NCBI RefSeq assembly: GCF_002259605.1
Contig: NZ_MWWR01000001.1
Coordinates: forward strand, 1 to 45,762
Origin: Pseudoscardovia radai
Lineage (GTDB): Bacteria > Actinomycetota > Actinomycetes > Actinomycetales > Bifidobacteriaceae
Direction: 5' to 3'
DNA: 45,762 nt
Part shown: positions 8,507 through 20,800 of the stretch, in pieces
How the letters are laid out: the number at the start of each line of letters is the position of its first letter
Numbering within the stretch: position 1 is the first letter of the stretch
Made by a program: the position numbers and the translations under genes
Notes under the pieces: model-generated
What the model was told of the DNA's origin: nothing
Seen by the model: the letters and a program-made list of their open reading frames with translations, nothing else
The model's database searches: none

Positions 8507-9172
8507 ATGGGTTCGCTGTTCGAATACGATTCCCCCTTCATGCGCGGCATGGAATGGATCGTCGACGTCATCTGGGTCAACGTGCTGCTCGTCGTCACGT
8601 CCCTGCCCGTCGTCACCGTCGGCGCCGCGCAGACCGCCGCGATGGAGTCCCTGCGCCGCATCCGCGAGGGCGAGGGGCATGTGACGCGCATGTATGTGCG
8701 GTCCTTCGCGTCGAATTTCGGCCGCGCCACCGCCCTGTGGGCCGTGTTCGGCCCGACCGGCGCCCTCCTGGCGTATTCATGGATCATCCTGCGCATCGAC
8801 GGTCTGCTCATTCCGAAGATCGCGTTTTCCGCGCTGTGGCTTATCGGCTTCGAATGGGTATGGTACCTGCAGTCACGCTTCGAGAACACCTACGGCGCCA
8901 CGCTGCGCAACTCGCTGCTGTTCGGCATCTCCTACGCCGGAACCACGCTGTCGCTGATCGCCCTCGACGCGCTCGCCGTGTACGTCGTGTACCTCTCCTA
9001 TATGTATCTGATCCAGGGGCTGTTCCTGTTGGCGGTGCTGGGGCCGGGCTTCGTGCTGTCGATCCATGTGCCGATCCTCGAGCATACGATGCACGCGAAA
9101 ATCACCGCAGGTTCCTCCGCGCCGGACGACGACGCGGCCGACAATGCCGCCGACATGCCGAGTGCTGAATAA
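8507..9172 (+). CDS. YesL/DUF624 family membrane protein
   Basis: 221 residues. The N-terminus MGSLFEYDSPFMRGMEWIVDVIWVNVLL is typical of DUF624 (YesL-like) proteins, and several hydrophobic segments follow (IWVNVLLVVTSLPVVTVGAA, ALWAVFGPTGALLAYSWIIL, FSALWLIGFEWVWYL, and the C-terminal YLIQGLFLLAVLGPGFVLSI). Members are commonly found beside sugar ABC importers and carbohydrate-utilisation genes; their biochemical role is unknown. ATG 8507 is chosen because GAGAAAGG (8493-8500) is six bases upstream; an upstream in-frame ATG at 8477 has no comparable signal. A TANNNT-like TAGCAT at 8451-8456 with a weak -35 may be its promoter. The C-terminus is acidic and polar (DDDAADNAAD). Confidence 0.88.
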   Translation: MGSLFEYDSPFMRGMEWIVDVIWVNVLLVVTSLPVVTVGAAQTAAMESLRRIREGEGHVTRMYVRSFASNFGRATALWAVFGPTGALLAYSWIILRIDGLLIPKIAFSALWLIGFEWVWYLQSRFENTYGATLRNSLLFGISYAGTTLSLIALDALAVYVVYLSYMYLIQGLFLLAVLGPGFVLSIHVPILEHTMHAKITAGSSAPDDDAADNAADMPSAE

Positions 9173-9320
9173 ACTGTGTGCGAATGGCGGGACGCGCCCC
9201 GCCGGTCGGGCATGGTGCTGTACGATTCGATATGCGATATCTTCGCCGAATCCGAAACCAGACGAGTGAGGCGGCATACGCCGCATCCAAGCCGTCGCAG
9301 TCCATGAGAGGGGTGGTCGA

Positions 9321-11168
9321 ATGCCGAGGCATCTGCAGAGTGCTTTGGACGCCGACTATTCGTATGACTATGCCTCCGACACCGTGCACAGGAAGCACCC
9401 GGCGCTCAAGCGCCTCGTGGCCGTGCTCGTCGTCATCGTGCTGCTGGCGCTCGCGGTCGGCGTGGCCGCCACCTATTACTCCTATCGCCGCCTGACGAAG
9501 CAGGCGGAGCAGGTCGCGAGCCTCGAACAGGACGCGCTGGCCGCCATGACCGCCGGCGGCAGCGGCTCGCGCGCCGACTACCTCGACGCGCTGAAAACCA
9601 ACCTTTCCACCGCGCAGGACAAGGCCAACCAGGCCAACGGCATCGTGTCGGGAGACCTCTGGACCTTCTACTCGCATATCTCCGGCTACCGCGACGACGT
9701 GGCCACGATGCGCCAGATGGCCGCCACGATGCTCTCCCTGGCGAACGACACGCTGCCCCGGTACACCACGGTGCTCGACGGCATGGAGTCGCAGCAGCTC
9801 TACAACGGCGACGGCAGCCTCAACGTCACGCCGATCACCGACGCCTCCACGAATGTCGGCACGCTCAACGCCACGGTGAAGGCCGGCTTCGACCAGATCC
9901 TTGCGATGACCCCGCCGCGTGACGCCGCGCTGTTCGAATCGTTTGAGAACATCGTGTCGGGCTTCTCGTCCGTCACCGACCAGCTCTCGACGCTGTCGGG
10001 CATGTTCGAGTACCTGCCGAACTTCCTCGCCTCCGACGGCACCGCGCGCACGTATATCATCCTCGCCCAGGCCTCGGGCACGGCGCTCGCGGCCGGCGGC
10101 CCCGTCGAGACGATGGGCTGGATGGCCGTGGCGAACGGCGCCTTCACGATGGGCGATTTCTACGCCTCGGAATACTGGATCGCCGACGCGGGCCTGAACG
10201 ATGTAACCGCCGACGAGAAGAACCTGTTCTCCACGATTTCGGGAATCGATTACGGTTCCTCGGTGTCGACGATTTCCGCGAACCCGAACTTCCCCTCCGT
10301 GGCCGACCAGGCCAATGACTTCTGGAAGAACACCGATTTCGCCGGTGGCGGCGGCAGCGCTGACGGCGTCATCTCCTTCGACCCGTATGCGCTGCAGAAG
10401 CTCGTGGCGATCACCGGCGACATCACGCTGGACGACGGCACGAAGCTCACGGCGGACGGCACCGCGGAGTTCCTCATGAACGGCATTTACGATTCCGTGG
10501 ACTCCGATTCCTTCGCCACCTACTATTCGAGCATCGTCACGAAAATCGTGACCGCCGCGTTCAGCGACCTCACGCTGAGCAAGGTGCTGACGCTGTCCGA
10601 CACACTGGTGGAATGCGCCTCCGGACGACACGCCTACCTGTGGTCCTTCCACGAGGATGACCAGAAGACGCTGCGCGAGACGCGCCTGGCCGGCAACGTG
10701 AACACCGACGCGGCGAACCCCGTCGTCGGCATCTACAACGAGCAGAAGCACAACGCCGCCATGGACTGGTACCTGCACCGCATCAGCACCGTGCAGAAAA
10801 CCGGCGCCAACACATACCACGTCACCTTCGGTCTGAACAACACGCTGGGAAGCGCCGTGGGCATGTCGAGCGCCATCGTCGGCGATTCCAACGACGGCGT
10901 GGGCGTGGGCCACCAGCTGCAGCGCATGTTCGTGTACACGCCGGCGGGCGCCACCATCAGCAACCTGACCGTGCAGTCGGGCGCCGAGGTGCAGACCGTG
11001 ACGGTTAACGCCACGACGGTGTACACCTTCCAGACCGACATCGGCATGGCCGCGACGGATTCCATCGAATTCGACGTGACGTGCACGCCCGGCTCGTCGG
11101 ATCTGCGGCTCGACCAGACCCCCGACGCGTCAGGACAGTCCGGCATCACCTACGATTACGGCGCCTGA
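9321..11168 (+). CDS. DUF4012 family membrane-anchored protein
   Basis: 615 residues. A short basic cytoplasmic N-terminus is followed by one strong transmembrane segment (RLVAVLVVIVLLALAVGVAATYYSY, about residues 31-55), and the remainder is predicted to be outside. The body matches what I know of DUF4012: an N-terminal helical part, YIILAQASGTALAAGGPVETMGWMAVANGAFTMGDF (the family's nearly invariant 'pos-Glu-hydrophobic-glycine' region), and a C-terminal beta-rich part. DUF4012 proteins occur in actinobacteria, often with surface-polysaccharide genes; no function is established. ATG 9321 is preceded by GAGAGGGGTGG (9307-9317). The gene is probably single: about 150 nt separate it from the DUF624 gene upstream. 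Confidence 0.85.
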   Translation: MPRHLQSALDADYSYDYASDTVHRKHPALKRLVAVLVVIVLLALAVGVAATYYSYRRLTKQAEQVASLEQDALAAMTAGGSGSRADYLDALKTNLSTAQDKANQANGIVSGDLWTFYSHISGYRDDVATMRQMAATMLSLANDTLPRYTTVLDGMESQQLYNGDGSLNVTPITDASTNVGTLNATVKAGFDQILAMTPPRDAALFESFENIVSGFSSVTDQLSTLSGMFEYLPNFLASDGTARTYIILAQASGTALAAGGPVETMGWMAVANGAFTMGDFYASEYWIADAGLNDVTADEKNLFSTISGIDYGSSVSTISANPNFPSVADQANDFWKNTDFAGGGGSADGVISFDPYALQKLVAITGDITLDDGTKLTADGTAEFLMNGIYDSVDSDSFATYYSSIVTKIVTAAFSDLTLSKVLTLSDTLVECASGRHAYLWSFHEDDQKTLRETRLAGNVNTDAANPVVGIYNEQKHNAAMDWYLHRISTVQKTGANTYHVTFGLNNTLGSAVGMSSAIVGDSNDGVGVGHQLQRMFVYTPAGATISNLTVQSGAEVQTVTVNATTVYTFQTDIGMAATDSIEFDVTCTPGSSDLRLDQTPDASGQSGITYDYGA

Positions 11169-11269
11169 CGCGCGGTAATACGCCGTACGGCGCATGCGTG
11201 CGATTTGTGCAGTCTCTGTGATGCTTACAAACCCGCCATAACTCCTTCATTATCTTGGAGGGGAAAGAG

Positions 11270-12418
11270 TTGATAGCGAGAGTGGGTAAGGGCAACGGCA
11301 TGGCACGCAAAGTCACATCTGGTGTCTCCGGCAGCGCCGATCTGGACACGGGTGAGTTCCCGAGCGTCCGTCGCGCTGCGGCGCGCAAAACCGCCGCCGG
11401 AGGCATGACCCTGAGCGATTCGGGGTCGTGGCGTTTCGAGAACACCGATTCCTACCCCTCCTATGCGCCTATCACGATTACCTCGGCCCAGCCGCTTGTC
11501 GAAGGAGAGCCGGCGGACGATGCCGAGATCGATCCGGCGTCCCCCGAGGCACGGGCGGCCGACCGCGCCCGCCGCGAGGAGGTGGCGCAGAAGCATCACC
11601 GTGATATGGAGGCGCGTGCCGCCGAGTCCGGGGAAGCCAAGGAAAGCAAGGAAGGCAAGGGGGCCCGGAGCACGAAGCCGGCCAAGGAATCCGCCGAAGA
11701 ACGTGCGGTGCGTCAGGCTTCGCGCCGCGAAATGCACGAGCGCGCCCTGCGCCGCGCCCTGATGGAAACCGTCGGCCCGCATCGTTCCGACAAAGCGTCC
11801 CGTTCCTTCGTCGCTTCCGGGGCCGACGTGGCGGGGCGAGCCGCGACGGGTCGGTCGGCGGAGAGCGGCGCAGGGAATCACGATGGACATCATGATGGAC
11901 ATCGCGATGGAAATCGTGGCGCGGACCGTGCCACCAGCGCGCGCGCCGATGTCCGCAACGCCGACCGCACGCCCGATCCCCGTGCATCCGATGACCTCGA
12001 CCGCCCCGAGCCGTCCGGCGGCGCCATGCTCACCGTGCTGATGTGGATCGCCGTCATCGGCATTATCGTCGCCATGGGCCTGTGGTGGTTCGTGCCGCGC
12101 TCCTCTTTCGGCTCCGAGCGCTCGGACCATATGCCTGACTGGTACCGGCGCAATGTGCTGTCTCCCGACTGGTCGTCCATCGCCGTCGAATACATCCCGC
12201 TGCTCGTGGGCGTGACCATCGTCATCTTCCTGCTGGCCATCCTGCTGCGCCGCCGCGTGCTCGCCGTTGTGTGCGCCGTGTGCATCGTGGTGCAGCTGGG
12301 CTGCGGCATCACGTATTTCGTGACCTCCGGCTCCACGCCGCAGGGAACGGCAAGCCTTGCCGCCACGGCATCCGCGTCCGTGACGGTGCCTGTCGTGGCG
12401 CCGCCCGTCGCGCTTTAG
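11270..12418 (+). CDS. Membrane protein with long polar N-terminal region, hypothetical
   Basis: About 382 residues. The first ~250 are polar, rich in Arg, Glu, Ala and Ser and probably disordered (for example GEAKESKEGKGARSTKPAKE and the His/Asp repeat NHDGHHDGHRDGN). Three hydrophobic segments follow near residues 252-274 (MLTVLMWIAVIGIIVAMGLWWF), 308-326 and 330-351. I do not recognise a family. The start is uncertain: a strong GGAGGGG (11257-11263) favours TTG 11270, while ATG 11300 (MARKVTSG) has only a weak AAGGG; a start near 11255 would overlap the ribosome-binding site itself. It lies 100 nt after the DUF4012 gene and may be co-transcribed. Codon use matches the neighbours. Confidence 0.65.
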   Translation: MIARVGKGNGMARKVTSGVSGSADLDTGEFPSVRRAAARKTAAGGMTLSDSGSWRFENTDSYPSYAPITITSAQPLVEGEPADDAEIDPASPEARAADRARREEVAQKHHRDMEARAAESGEAKESKEGKGARSTKPAKESAEERAVRQASRREMHERALRRALMETVGPHRSDKASRSFVASGADVAGRAATGRSAESGAGNHDGHHDGHRDGNRGADRATSARADVRNADRTPDPRASDDLDRPEPSGGAMLTVLMWIAVIGIIVAMGLWWFVPRSSFGSERSDHMPDWYRRNVLSPDWSSIAVEYIPLLVGVTIVIFLLAILLRRRVLAVVCAVCIVVQLGCGITYFVTSGSTPQGTASLAATASASVTVPVVAPPVAL

Positions 12419-12489
12419 CCGCCGGGTGCCCGCCGCGCCATCGTTTCCACGGATTTTCCGAAATTTCGCTATGAGTTGAAGGTGCGGGC

Positions 12490-12526
12490 TTGCGTTTTCA
12501 AACTTGAGTGTAGTAGACTCAAGTTT
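12490..12526 (+). promoter_or_regulatory. dnaK promoter with HspR-binding HAIR element
   Basis: CTTGAGT (12503-12509), seven bases, ACTCAAG (12517-12523) is a perfect match to the HAIR consensus CTTGAGT-N7-ACTCAAG bound by HspR in actinobacteria; the arms extend to ten bases (AAACTTGAGT/ACTCAAGTTT, 12500-12526). A promoter can be read through it: TTGCGT (12490-12495), 18 bp, TAGACT (12514-12519). HspR, encoded at the end of this block, would repress dnaK here until heat draws DnaK and HspR away. Confidence 0.9.
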
Positions 12527-12642
12527 TGTAAACGGAAGCCAAGCCACGGCATGCGCAACGCCGCCGGTCGCTCGGGTTCCGATAGGACGATAGAGACAGG
12601 CCCGCCGCCGAACGGCGCGGGCGAAACGACTGGAGGAAACAT

Positions 12643-14522
<1,880 letters not shown>

Positions 14523-14523
<1 letters not shown>

Positions 14524-15248
14524 TGCCGGACTTCGACAAGGATGACTACCTGACGGGCATGGACGACGCGGATAAGCTGGCGGGCAATCCGCCGGCGGGT
14601 TCCGATGCCGCCCAGGCCCCGGCCGGAGGCGCCGCCCCGGCTGCTGCTGCGGGTGCCGATGGTGATGCCGCGAAGACTGACGATGGTGCTGCCAAGGCCG
14701 GTGCTGCGAACGCCGGCGCCGCTGCGAAGGCGGACGATTCCGCTGCCGCTGGTGCCGCGAAAGCCGACGATTCCGCCGCCGATACGAACGCCGACGGAAG
14801 CCTGACCCCGCTGGGGCAGGCCAAGAAGGAGGCGGCCGACTACCTCGAGGCCCTGCAGCGTGAGCGCGCGGAGTTCGTGAACTACCGCAACCGCATGGTC
14901 AAGGAGCAGGAGAGGTACCGCCAGCACGGCATCATCGACGTGCTCACCGCACTGCTTCCCGCCCTCGACGACATCGACCGCATCCGCGAGCATGACGACA
15001 TGAGCGATTCGTTCAAGGCCGTCGCCGCGAAAATCGACAAGGCCTTCGACAAATTCGGCGTCGAGAAATTCGGCGAGAAAGGCGAGGCCTTCGATCCGAC
15101 CAAGCACGAGGCCGTCCTGCACAAGCCGGATAACAGCGTCACGGTGGAAACCGTCGACACCGTTGTCGAGGCGGGATACCGCATCGGCGATCGCGTGATC
15201 AGGGCGGCGCGCGTCGTCGTCGCGGCTCCGGCCCCCGACGCCCAGTAG
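14523..15248 (+). CDS. grpE: Nucleotide exchange factor GrpE
   Basis: 241 residues. GrpE drives ADP release from DnaK. The long coiled-coil and beta-domain are present from about residue 100: DYLEALQRERAEFVNYRNRMVKEQ, LLPALDDIDRIREH, and the C-terminal VETVDTVVEAGYRIGDRVIRAARVVVA. The first ~100 residues are an Ala/Asp-rich low-complexity stretch (AAKADDSAAAGAAKADD), longer than in most GrpE proteins. ATG 14523 overlaps the dnaK stop by one base (TGATG); a GTG at 14520 is an alternative. The overlap implies translational coupling, keeping the co-chaperone in ratio with DnaK. Confidence 0.96.
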
Positions 15249-15307
15249 GCCTGGGGAATCCAAGGTCTGCCAAGGCGCCTCGGCGGGAGAATCCGCAGTT
15301 GTTTCGG

Positions 15308-15339
15308 GCCGGGCATGTGACGGATGTCGCATGCCCGGC
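15308..15339 (+). terminator. Stem-loop after grpE, possible attenuator or terminator
   Basis: GCCGGGCATG (15308-15317) pairs perfectly with CATGCCCGGC (15330-15339) around a 12-nt loop. There is no T tract, so it may reduce readthrough or protect the dnaK-grpE mRNA end instead of being a full terminator. A 12-bp palindrome CGCACCGGTGCG follows at 15348-15359. Confidence 0.5.
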
Positions 15340-15373
15340 TCTGTCGACGCACCGGTGCGCAGACACCGGTGCC

Positions 15374-15549
15374 TATACTTCGACACGCCGCGGAAACGAG
15401 GCGTGTCGTACCTACAACAAACGTCACCTTAAGGTCAAGGTCTCGCGGCGGGGCGATGCCGTGCGGAAGGAACCGCGCGGCCCCGGCCGCGGGACACGCC
15501 ATACGGCTATGCCATGAGATAGCTAGCTATGCCACGAGATAGAGGAGGG
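15374..15549 (+). promoter_or_regulatory. Leader region of dnaJ-hspR: -10-like box, palindrome, two direct repeats
   Basis: A good -10-like TATACT lies at 15374-15379, but no clear -35 is visible, so a separate dnaJ promoter is only suggested. ACCTTAAGGT (15426-15435) is a 10-bp palindrome. Two 17-bp direct repeats, GCTATGCCATGAGATAG (15506-15522) and GCTATGCCACGAGATAG (15526-15542), differ at one base and end at the ribosome-binding site AGGAGGG (15543-15549). No HAIR element is present here. Confidence 0.45.
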
Positions 15550-15556
15550 AGTGGAT

Positions 15557-16555
15557 ATGGCCGAGCAGGATTGGCTCAACAAGGATTTTTATGCTGTCCT
15601 CGGCGTCAGCAAGGACGCCAGCGACTCCGATATCACCAAGGCATATCGTAAACTGGCGCGCAAATACCATCCTGATCTGAACAAAACGCCCGAGGCCGAG
15701 GAGAAGTTCAAGGAGATCTCCGAGGCATACGATGTTCTCAGCGACAAGGACCAGCGCCAGAAATACGACGCCATCAGGTCCCTGGGCGCAGGCGGTGCGC
15801 GCTTCGCCGGCGGCTCCGGCGGCTCCTTCGACGCGGGCCAGTTCTCCGACATGTTCGGCTCGATGTTCGGCAACGGCGGCGGCAGCCGCACCTATACGTA
15901 CAGCACGGGCTCGGGAGGGCCTGACCTTTCCGACCTGTTCGGAAGCATGTTCTCGGGCGGTTCCCGCGGCTCGACGGGCTTCGGCTCGTCGTTCCCGCGC
16001 GAAGGCAAGGACCGTACCGCGAATATCACGCTGACGCTGCACCAGGCCGTCAAAGGCGCCACCGTGAACATCCGCGAGGGCGGGCTGTCGTTCAAGACGC
16101 GCATCCCCGCGGGCGTGCACGACGGCCAGCGCATCCGCATTCCTGGCAAGGGCGAGGCCGGCCAGAACGGCGGCACCCCCGGCGACCTGTACATCACGAT
16201 CGCCGTCAAGCCCGACCCGACCGGGCGCTTCACGCAGGACGGCGACGACCTCGTGCTCAAGCTGCCCGTCACCATTGGCGAGGCCACCTTCGGCTCCACC
16301 GTGGAGGCGCACGATTTCGACGGCAAGTCGTTCAAGATCAAGATTCCGGCGGGATCCGCCAGCGGCAGGAAGCTGCGTGTGCGCGGCCGCGGCGTGGACG
16401 ACGGCCGCACCAAGGGCGACCTCATCGTGGTGCTCGACGTGCAGCTGCCCGACGGCCTCAACGCTGACCAGGAGAAGGCGCTGCATGCCTTTGACAAGGC
16501 AAGCGGTGACTTCAACAGGCATATAGCCGACCTGCGTCGCGGAGGCGCGGCATGA
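15557..16555 (+). CDS. dnaJ: DnaJ-family co-chaperone without zinc finger (DnaJ1/CbpA-like)
   Basis: 332 residues. The J-domain spans about residues 9-75 with the catalytic HPD motif (RKYHPDLNK) that triggers DnaK ATPase activity. A Gly/Phe-rich region follows (about 80-155). The CxxCxGxG zinc-finger repeats of type I DnaJ are absent; the protein goes straight into the C-terminal substrate-binding domains ([46 protein letters not shown]). This makes it a type II Hsp40. ATG 15557 is chosen because AGGAGGG (15543-15549) is seven bases upstream; an in-frame GTG at 15551 is too close. It overlaps hspR by four bases. Another, zinc-containing DnaJ probably exists elsewhere in the genome. Confidence 0.93.
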   Translation: MAEQDWLNKDFYAVLGVSKDASDSDITKAYRKLARKYHPDLNKTPEAEEKFKEISEAYDVLSDKDQRQKYDAIRSLGAGGARFAGGSGGSFDAGQFSDMFGSMFGNGGGSRTYTYSTGSGGPDLSDLFGSMFSGGSRGSTGFGSSFPREGKDRTANITLTLHQAVKGATVNIREGGLSFKTRIPAGVHDGQRIRIPGKGEAGQNGGTPGDLYITIAVKPDPTGRFTQDGDDLVLKLPVTIGEATFGSTVEAHDFDGKSFKIKIPAGSASGRKLRVRGRGVDDGRTKGDLIVVLDVQLPDGLNADQEKALHAFDKASGDFNRHIADLRRGGAA

Positions 16556-17136
16556 CCTCCCGAGTGGACCGCCAGATCAAGAAGGCCTATCTCGTCGCAG
16601 CCGTGGCGCTGGTGGAGGACCGCGTGTCGCTCGAGCAGATGGACGCGGCCGGTCTGAACGTGGAACGTCCGATTTTCACGGTCGGGCAGGCCGCCGAAAT
16701 CGCCGGCATCCATCCGCAGACGCTGCGCCAGTATGACAGGCTCGACCTCATCGTGCCGCAGCGCACCCCTGGAGGCGCGCGCCGCTATTCGCTGCGCGAC
16801 ATCGACCGGCTCAACCAGGCGCAGCATCTGGCGCAGGACGAATCCATCAACCTCGCCGGCATCGCGCGCATCCTCGAGCTCAGCGAGGAGAACCGCCAGC
16901 TGCGCCGCCAGATCGAGCGCCTCAAGCGTGGCGCCGACTCGATTTTCGCAGCCGCCGTCGATGGCGAGGTGGTGGAGATCAGGCGCTCGCGGCGTGTGAA
17001 ATCGTGGAGGAAGCCGCTGTTCAAGCCGCTGCAGCTGACGGCGACGGTGGAGGCTTTCGATGATGATGACGACGATGAGTCCGACGATGGTGCCGGCGGT
17101 GACCGTGCCGCCGGAGGTCGTGCCGGTCGGCGCTGA
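16552..17136 (+). CDS. hspR: Heat-shock repressor HspR (MerR family)
   Basis: 194 residues. The MerR-type winged helix is at about residues 38-110: [47 protein letters not shown], followed by a coiled-coil dimerisation helix ([19 protein letters not shown]). HspR binds HAIR elements using DnaK as co-repressor, so the product closes a feedback loop on the operator at 12503-12523. The N-terminal ~35 residues and the acidic, Gly-rich C-terminal tail ([14 protein letters not shown]) extend beyond the typical ~130-residue HspR. It is the last gene of the block, overlapping dnaJ by four bases, and is followed at once by a terminator. Confidence 0.95.
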   Translation: MTSRVDRQIKKAYLVAAVALVEDRVSLEQMDAAGLNVERPIFTVGQAAEIAGIHPQTLRQYDRLDLIVPQRTPGGARRYSLRDIDRLNQAQHLAQDESINLAGIARILELSEENRQLRRQIERLKRGADSIFAAAVDGEVVEIRRSRRVKSWRKPLFKPLQLTATVEAFDDDDDDESDDGAGGDRAAGGRAGRR

Positions 17137-17154
17137 TGGCATTCGGCACGACAC

Positions 17155-17182
17155 GCCCGGAGCGAAAGCTCCGGGCTTTTTT
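17155..17182 (+). terminator. Intrinsic terminator after hspR
   Basis: A perfect 9-bp stem GCCCGGAGC (17155-17163) / GCTCCGGGC (17168-17176) with a GAAA tetraloop is followed by six Ts. It ends the chaperone transcript. Confidence 0.95.
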
Positions 17183-17209
17183 ATGCACATCTCGAACGAA
17201 TTTGTACCG

Positions 17210-17243
17210 TTCGTGCACACAAGGGTGGGGTAGTGTGCACGAA
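17210..17243. promoter_or_regulatory. 11-bp perfect inverted repeat upstream of amylase 1, possible operator
   Basis: TTCGTGCACAC (17210-17220) and GTGTGCACGAA (17233-17243) are exact inverted copies 12 nt apart. A related repeat with the same GTGCAC core lies upstream of amylase 3 (30241-30269), so it may bind a shared regulator of the starch genes. Confidence 0.45.
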
Positions 17244-17814
17244 AATAGGACGCTTTCCGACTGTCGGGGAGACGCCGTGCTTCGATGTATCGAACATCAG
17301 CGGAGGATTGGCGGTGGCGTTGCGCCGGTCTGCGCGCGGCACGCCGCATGTTCGAGGCGTGCCGCGCGGCGGCGGGTGGTGTTCGGAGGATATCGAACGC
17401 CATCGGGCGATGTTCGCCGGAGGTTGCCGTCGGCAGGGGAGCGGGCGGGAGACATGTCGCCGTGGCGGAGTGGGCAAATCGTTGGCAAACCTTGCGTTTG
17501 CCGTCACGCAATGCCTGTGCCGTATTCATTTTTCCGTAGTATCCTTGTACATGGCTTTTGATGCCCGACGAAGGGTGTCAGAAGATAAGCGCCGCCCGCG
17601 AAGCCATGACGGATCCGCGGCCGGTGTTTCCTACGGTCGCCGTGACCGAACGTCGATACACAGGTCATCGATGCCACCAGTGGGTTCCGGGCTCTGCCGC
17701 CTGGAGCCGCGCCGATGGCCCCGAGGCTTGTTTCGTCGTCCCTAGCGCCGGCCGCGGACCCATAAACCAGAAACCAGAGATCACAATTATCCATTCCTCC
17801 TGAAAGGATTCGCA
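17244..17814. promoter_or_regulatory. Upstream region of amylase 1
   Basis: About 570 nt without a convincing gene. A short dyad TTCGAT-gt-ATCGAA lies at 17281-17294. An inverted repeat GGCAAAC-cttgc-GTTTGCC (17484-17502) resembles the operators of LacI-type regulators. A TANNNT-like TAGTAT at 17537-17542 may be the -10, but no good -35 is seen. This would give a leader of about 265 nt. The ribosome-binding site AAAGGA (17803-17808) is six bases before ATG 17815. The last 50 nt closely match the sequence before amylase 3. Confidence 0.45.
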
Positions 17815-20800
17815 ATGGAAGGGAAGAGTTGGCGAGCGAACCTCGCCACGAAGGCCGTGGGTATTCTCGCGGCGGTCGCCACGCTCGTGACCGGCGGTGT
17901 CATCTCCGCCGCCACCACGGCGCAGACCGCGTCGGCGAGCACGGTCCTGACCACCAGCCGTGACGCCACGCTGGGCAACGCCTCCTTCGAGGCCGCGCGC
18001 GAGCAGTATGGCCTCACCGAGGAGATGAAGGATGGCAACACCCTTCACGCCTGGATGTGGTCGTTCAACACCATCAAGAACAACATGGCCGACATCGCGG
18101 CCGCCGGTTACACCTCGATCCAGACCGAGCCCGTTCTCAAGTGCAAGCAGAACACGGCCAACGGCATGAAGTTCGCCGATAACTGGTGGTACGTGTACCA
18201 GCCGATCAACAACGATTCGATCGGTAACTTCGTCGTCGGCTCCGAAGACGATTTCAAGGCGATGACCGCCGAGGCCCATAAGTACGGCGTGCGCATCATC
18301 GTCGACGTCGTGGCCAACCACATGACCTCCGACTGGGATGCCATCGAGTCCGGCCGTTGGAAGGACAAGAGCCTGTACCATGGCGGCGGTGACAGCTATA
18401 AGATCCAGAACAATGAGTGGGGCGACCGCTACAAGATCACTCACAAGGCCCTCCTCGGCCTGTGGGATATCAACTCCAACGACACCAGGCCGGGCGAGTA
18501 CATGCAGGAGACCCTGCGCAAGCTCGTGGCCGACGGCGCCGACGGCTTCCGCTACGATGCGGCCAAGCACATCGAGCTTCCGGGCGAGTTCTCTTCGGAT
18601 TCCAACGGCTCCCCGTACTGGACGCAGATCCTTGATAACGGCGCGCAGTACCAGTACGGCGAGGTGCTCCAGGATTCCATCTCCCGTGACGCCGATTACG
18701 CGGCGCTGTTCAACAAGTACTCGAGCGACGGCGGCGGCGTGACCGCCTCCGGCTATGGATACACCGTCCGTACCGCCATCACGAGCGGAAACATGCGCGC
18801 CTCCGACCTGCAGAGCTACGCCGATCCGGCCGACCCGGACAGCGTGGTCCTCTGGGTGGAGTCGCATGATAACTACTCGAACGAGGACAAGCTGTCCGTG
18901 CCCATCACCGACGACCAGCTCAAGCTGGGCTGGGCCATCGTCGGCTCCCGTGCCGAGGGCATGGCGCTGTTCTTCGACCGCCCGGCCGGCTCCGGTGGCA
19001 GCAACGCGCAGTTTACCGAGCAGACCAAGCTCGGTGACAAGGGCTCGGACCTGTACAAGTCCGCCGAGGTCGCCGCGGTCAACCACTTCAAGAACCAGAT
19101 GGACGGCAACGTCGAGTACCTGCATAACTGCGGAACGAACGCCGACAACTCGAAGTGCCTGATGATCGACCGCTACCTCAACGACAGCAATAGCCAGAAC
19201 GACGGCACCGTCGTGGTGAACTCCTCCGGCGACTACAGCCTGTCCGGAACCACGGTCAAGCTCGACGACGGCACGTACACCGACGAGGTCCACTCCGGCA
19301 ACACCATCACGGTCAAGGGTGGCAAGATCACCTCCGGCACCGCGAAGAACGGCGTCAACGTGTTCTACAACCGCGGCGGTTCCGTGTCCAAGCACGGCTC
19401 CGTGAGCGCGTCCCCGACCGACTCCTCCTTCAAGACCGACACCTATACCATCAACCTGTACGCCAAGAACGCCAAGGACCTGAAGTACACCACCTCCGAG
19501 GGTGACTCCGGCACCTTCGCCAACGGCGACAAGATCATCATCGGCAGCAGCACCGATGCCGGCGACACCATCACGGTGACACTGACCGGTACCGACACCA
19601 CCGAAGACAACGCAGGCCAGCCGCTGAAGGCCACCTACACCTATACCAAGCTGGAGAAGGGCAGCCAGCAGCTGTCGAGCCATTACTCGACGAACGCGGC
19701 GGGCTTCGGCAAGAAGAAGACCATCACGATCGACGGCGACCTCTCCGACTGGGATTCCTCGATGAAGATCGCTCAGGGTGCCGCCAACGACGACCCGCGT
19801 GTCTACCGCGAGAATTCCATGTGGGAGGTTCCGATCGATCTCTATGCGCTCTACGGCGCCTACGATGACAACAACCTCTACCTCATGTGGGAGTACACCA
19901 ACGTCCAGGACGCCGTGGACCCCGGCGACGACTACCCGCTGAGTCAGGGCGTTCTGTACAAGACCCAGAACCTCTCTCAGTGGATCGCCGTCAACACCGG
20001 CAACTCCGACAAGATCGGTAACGGCGCCGGCCTCAAGACCGGCGGCACGGTGTGGGACAACGGCATCACCTACACCCAGGACACGAACCGCCTCATCGAG
20101 ATGTCGACGAACGGTTCGAACGGCCCGTGGGTGTACAGCGGCGACTCCACCGGCCTCGACTCCAACGCCATGTACGGTCCCGGCGCCAACGCCACGACCA
20201 ATACGAAGAAGTCCGGCATCACCATGAAGTATGGCCTCGGCATCCTCGAGAGCTCCGTCATCGGCATCGACGGCGCTTGGGGAACTACTGGCAACCCGGC
20301 CCGTAAGGTCGGCGACGTCTCCTCCGACAGTTCCAATTGGGTTGACTTCAACACCAAGGGCCACAACTCCTCTACGATGGACTTCCATTACGAGATCGCC
20401 ATCCCGCTTTCCGAGCTGGGCATGGACTCAGGCTCGGTCGCGACGAACGGTGTCTCCGTGCAGGTCATCGGCACCATGGGTCTGTCCGGCATGGACTCCC
20501 TGCCGTACGATCTGGCCGAGAACGACAACGCCGACCAGCCCGACACCAAGTCCCAGGCCCTCAACTCCTACGAGAAGTCCGACAAGGACGAGATGAGCGC
20601 GGCATACGCGTGCATCGGCTCCTGCCCGAACACCGTGCACGTCGACCCCGAGACCGTGACGATCTCCGGCTCCGACGTGTCCAACGGCACCGTGTCCCGC
20701 GACATCTCGAGCGGCGACGTGACCACCCAGCTCAAGGCGAAGGTGGGCCCGACCGGCGCCAGCCAGTCCGTGACCTGGAGCTCCTCCGACGAGTCCGTGG

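Noticed and set aside
17455..17505. tRNA-like sequence (gtggcggagtgggcaaat)
   Set aside because: It resembles the 5' part of a class II tRNA but has no TΨC arm motif, no matching acceptor stem and no clear anticodon arm.
17244..17745. 170-codon frame upstream of amylase 1
   Set aside because: Composition is unlike neighbouring genes and it overlaps the candidate operator and promoter; no ribosome-binding site.
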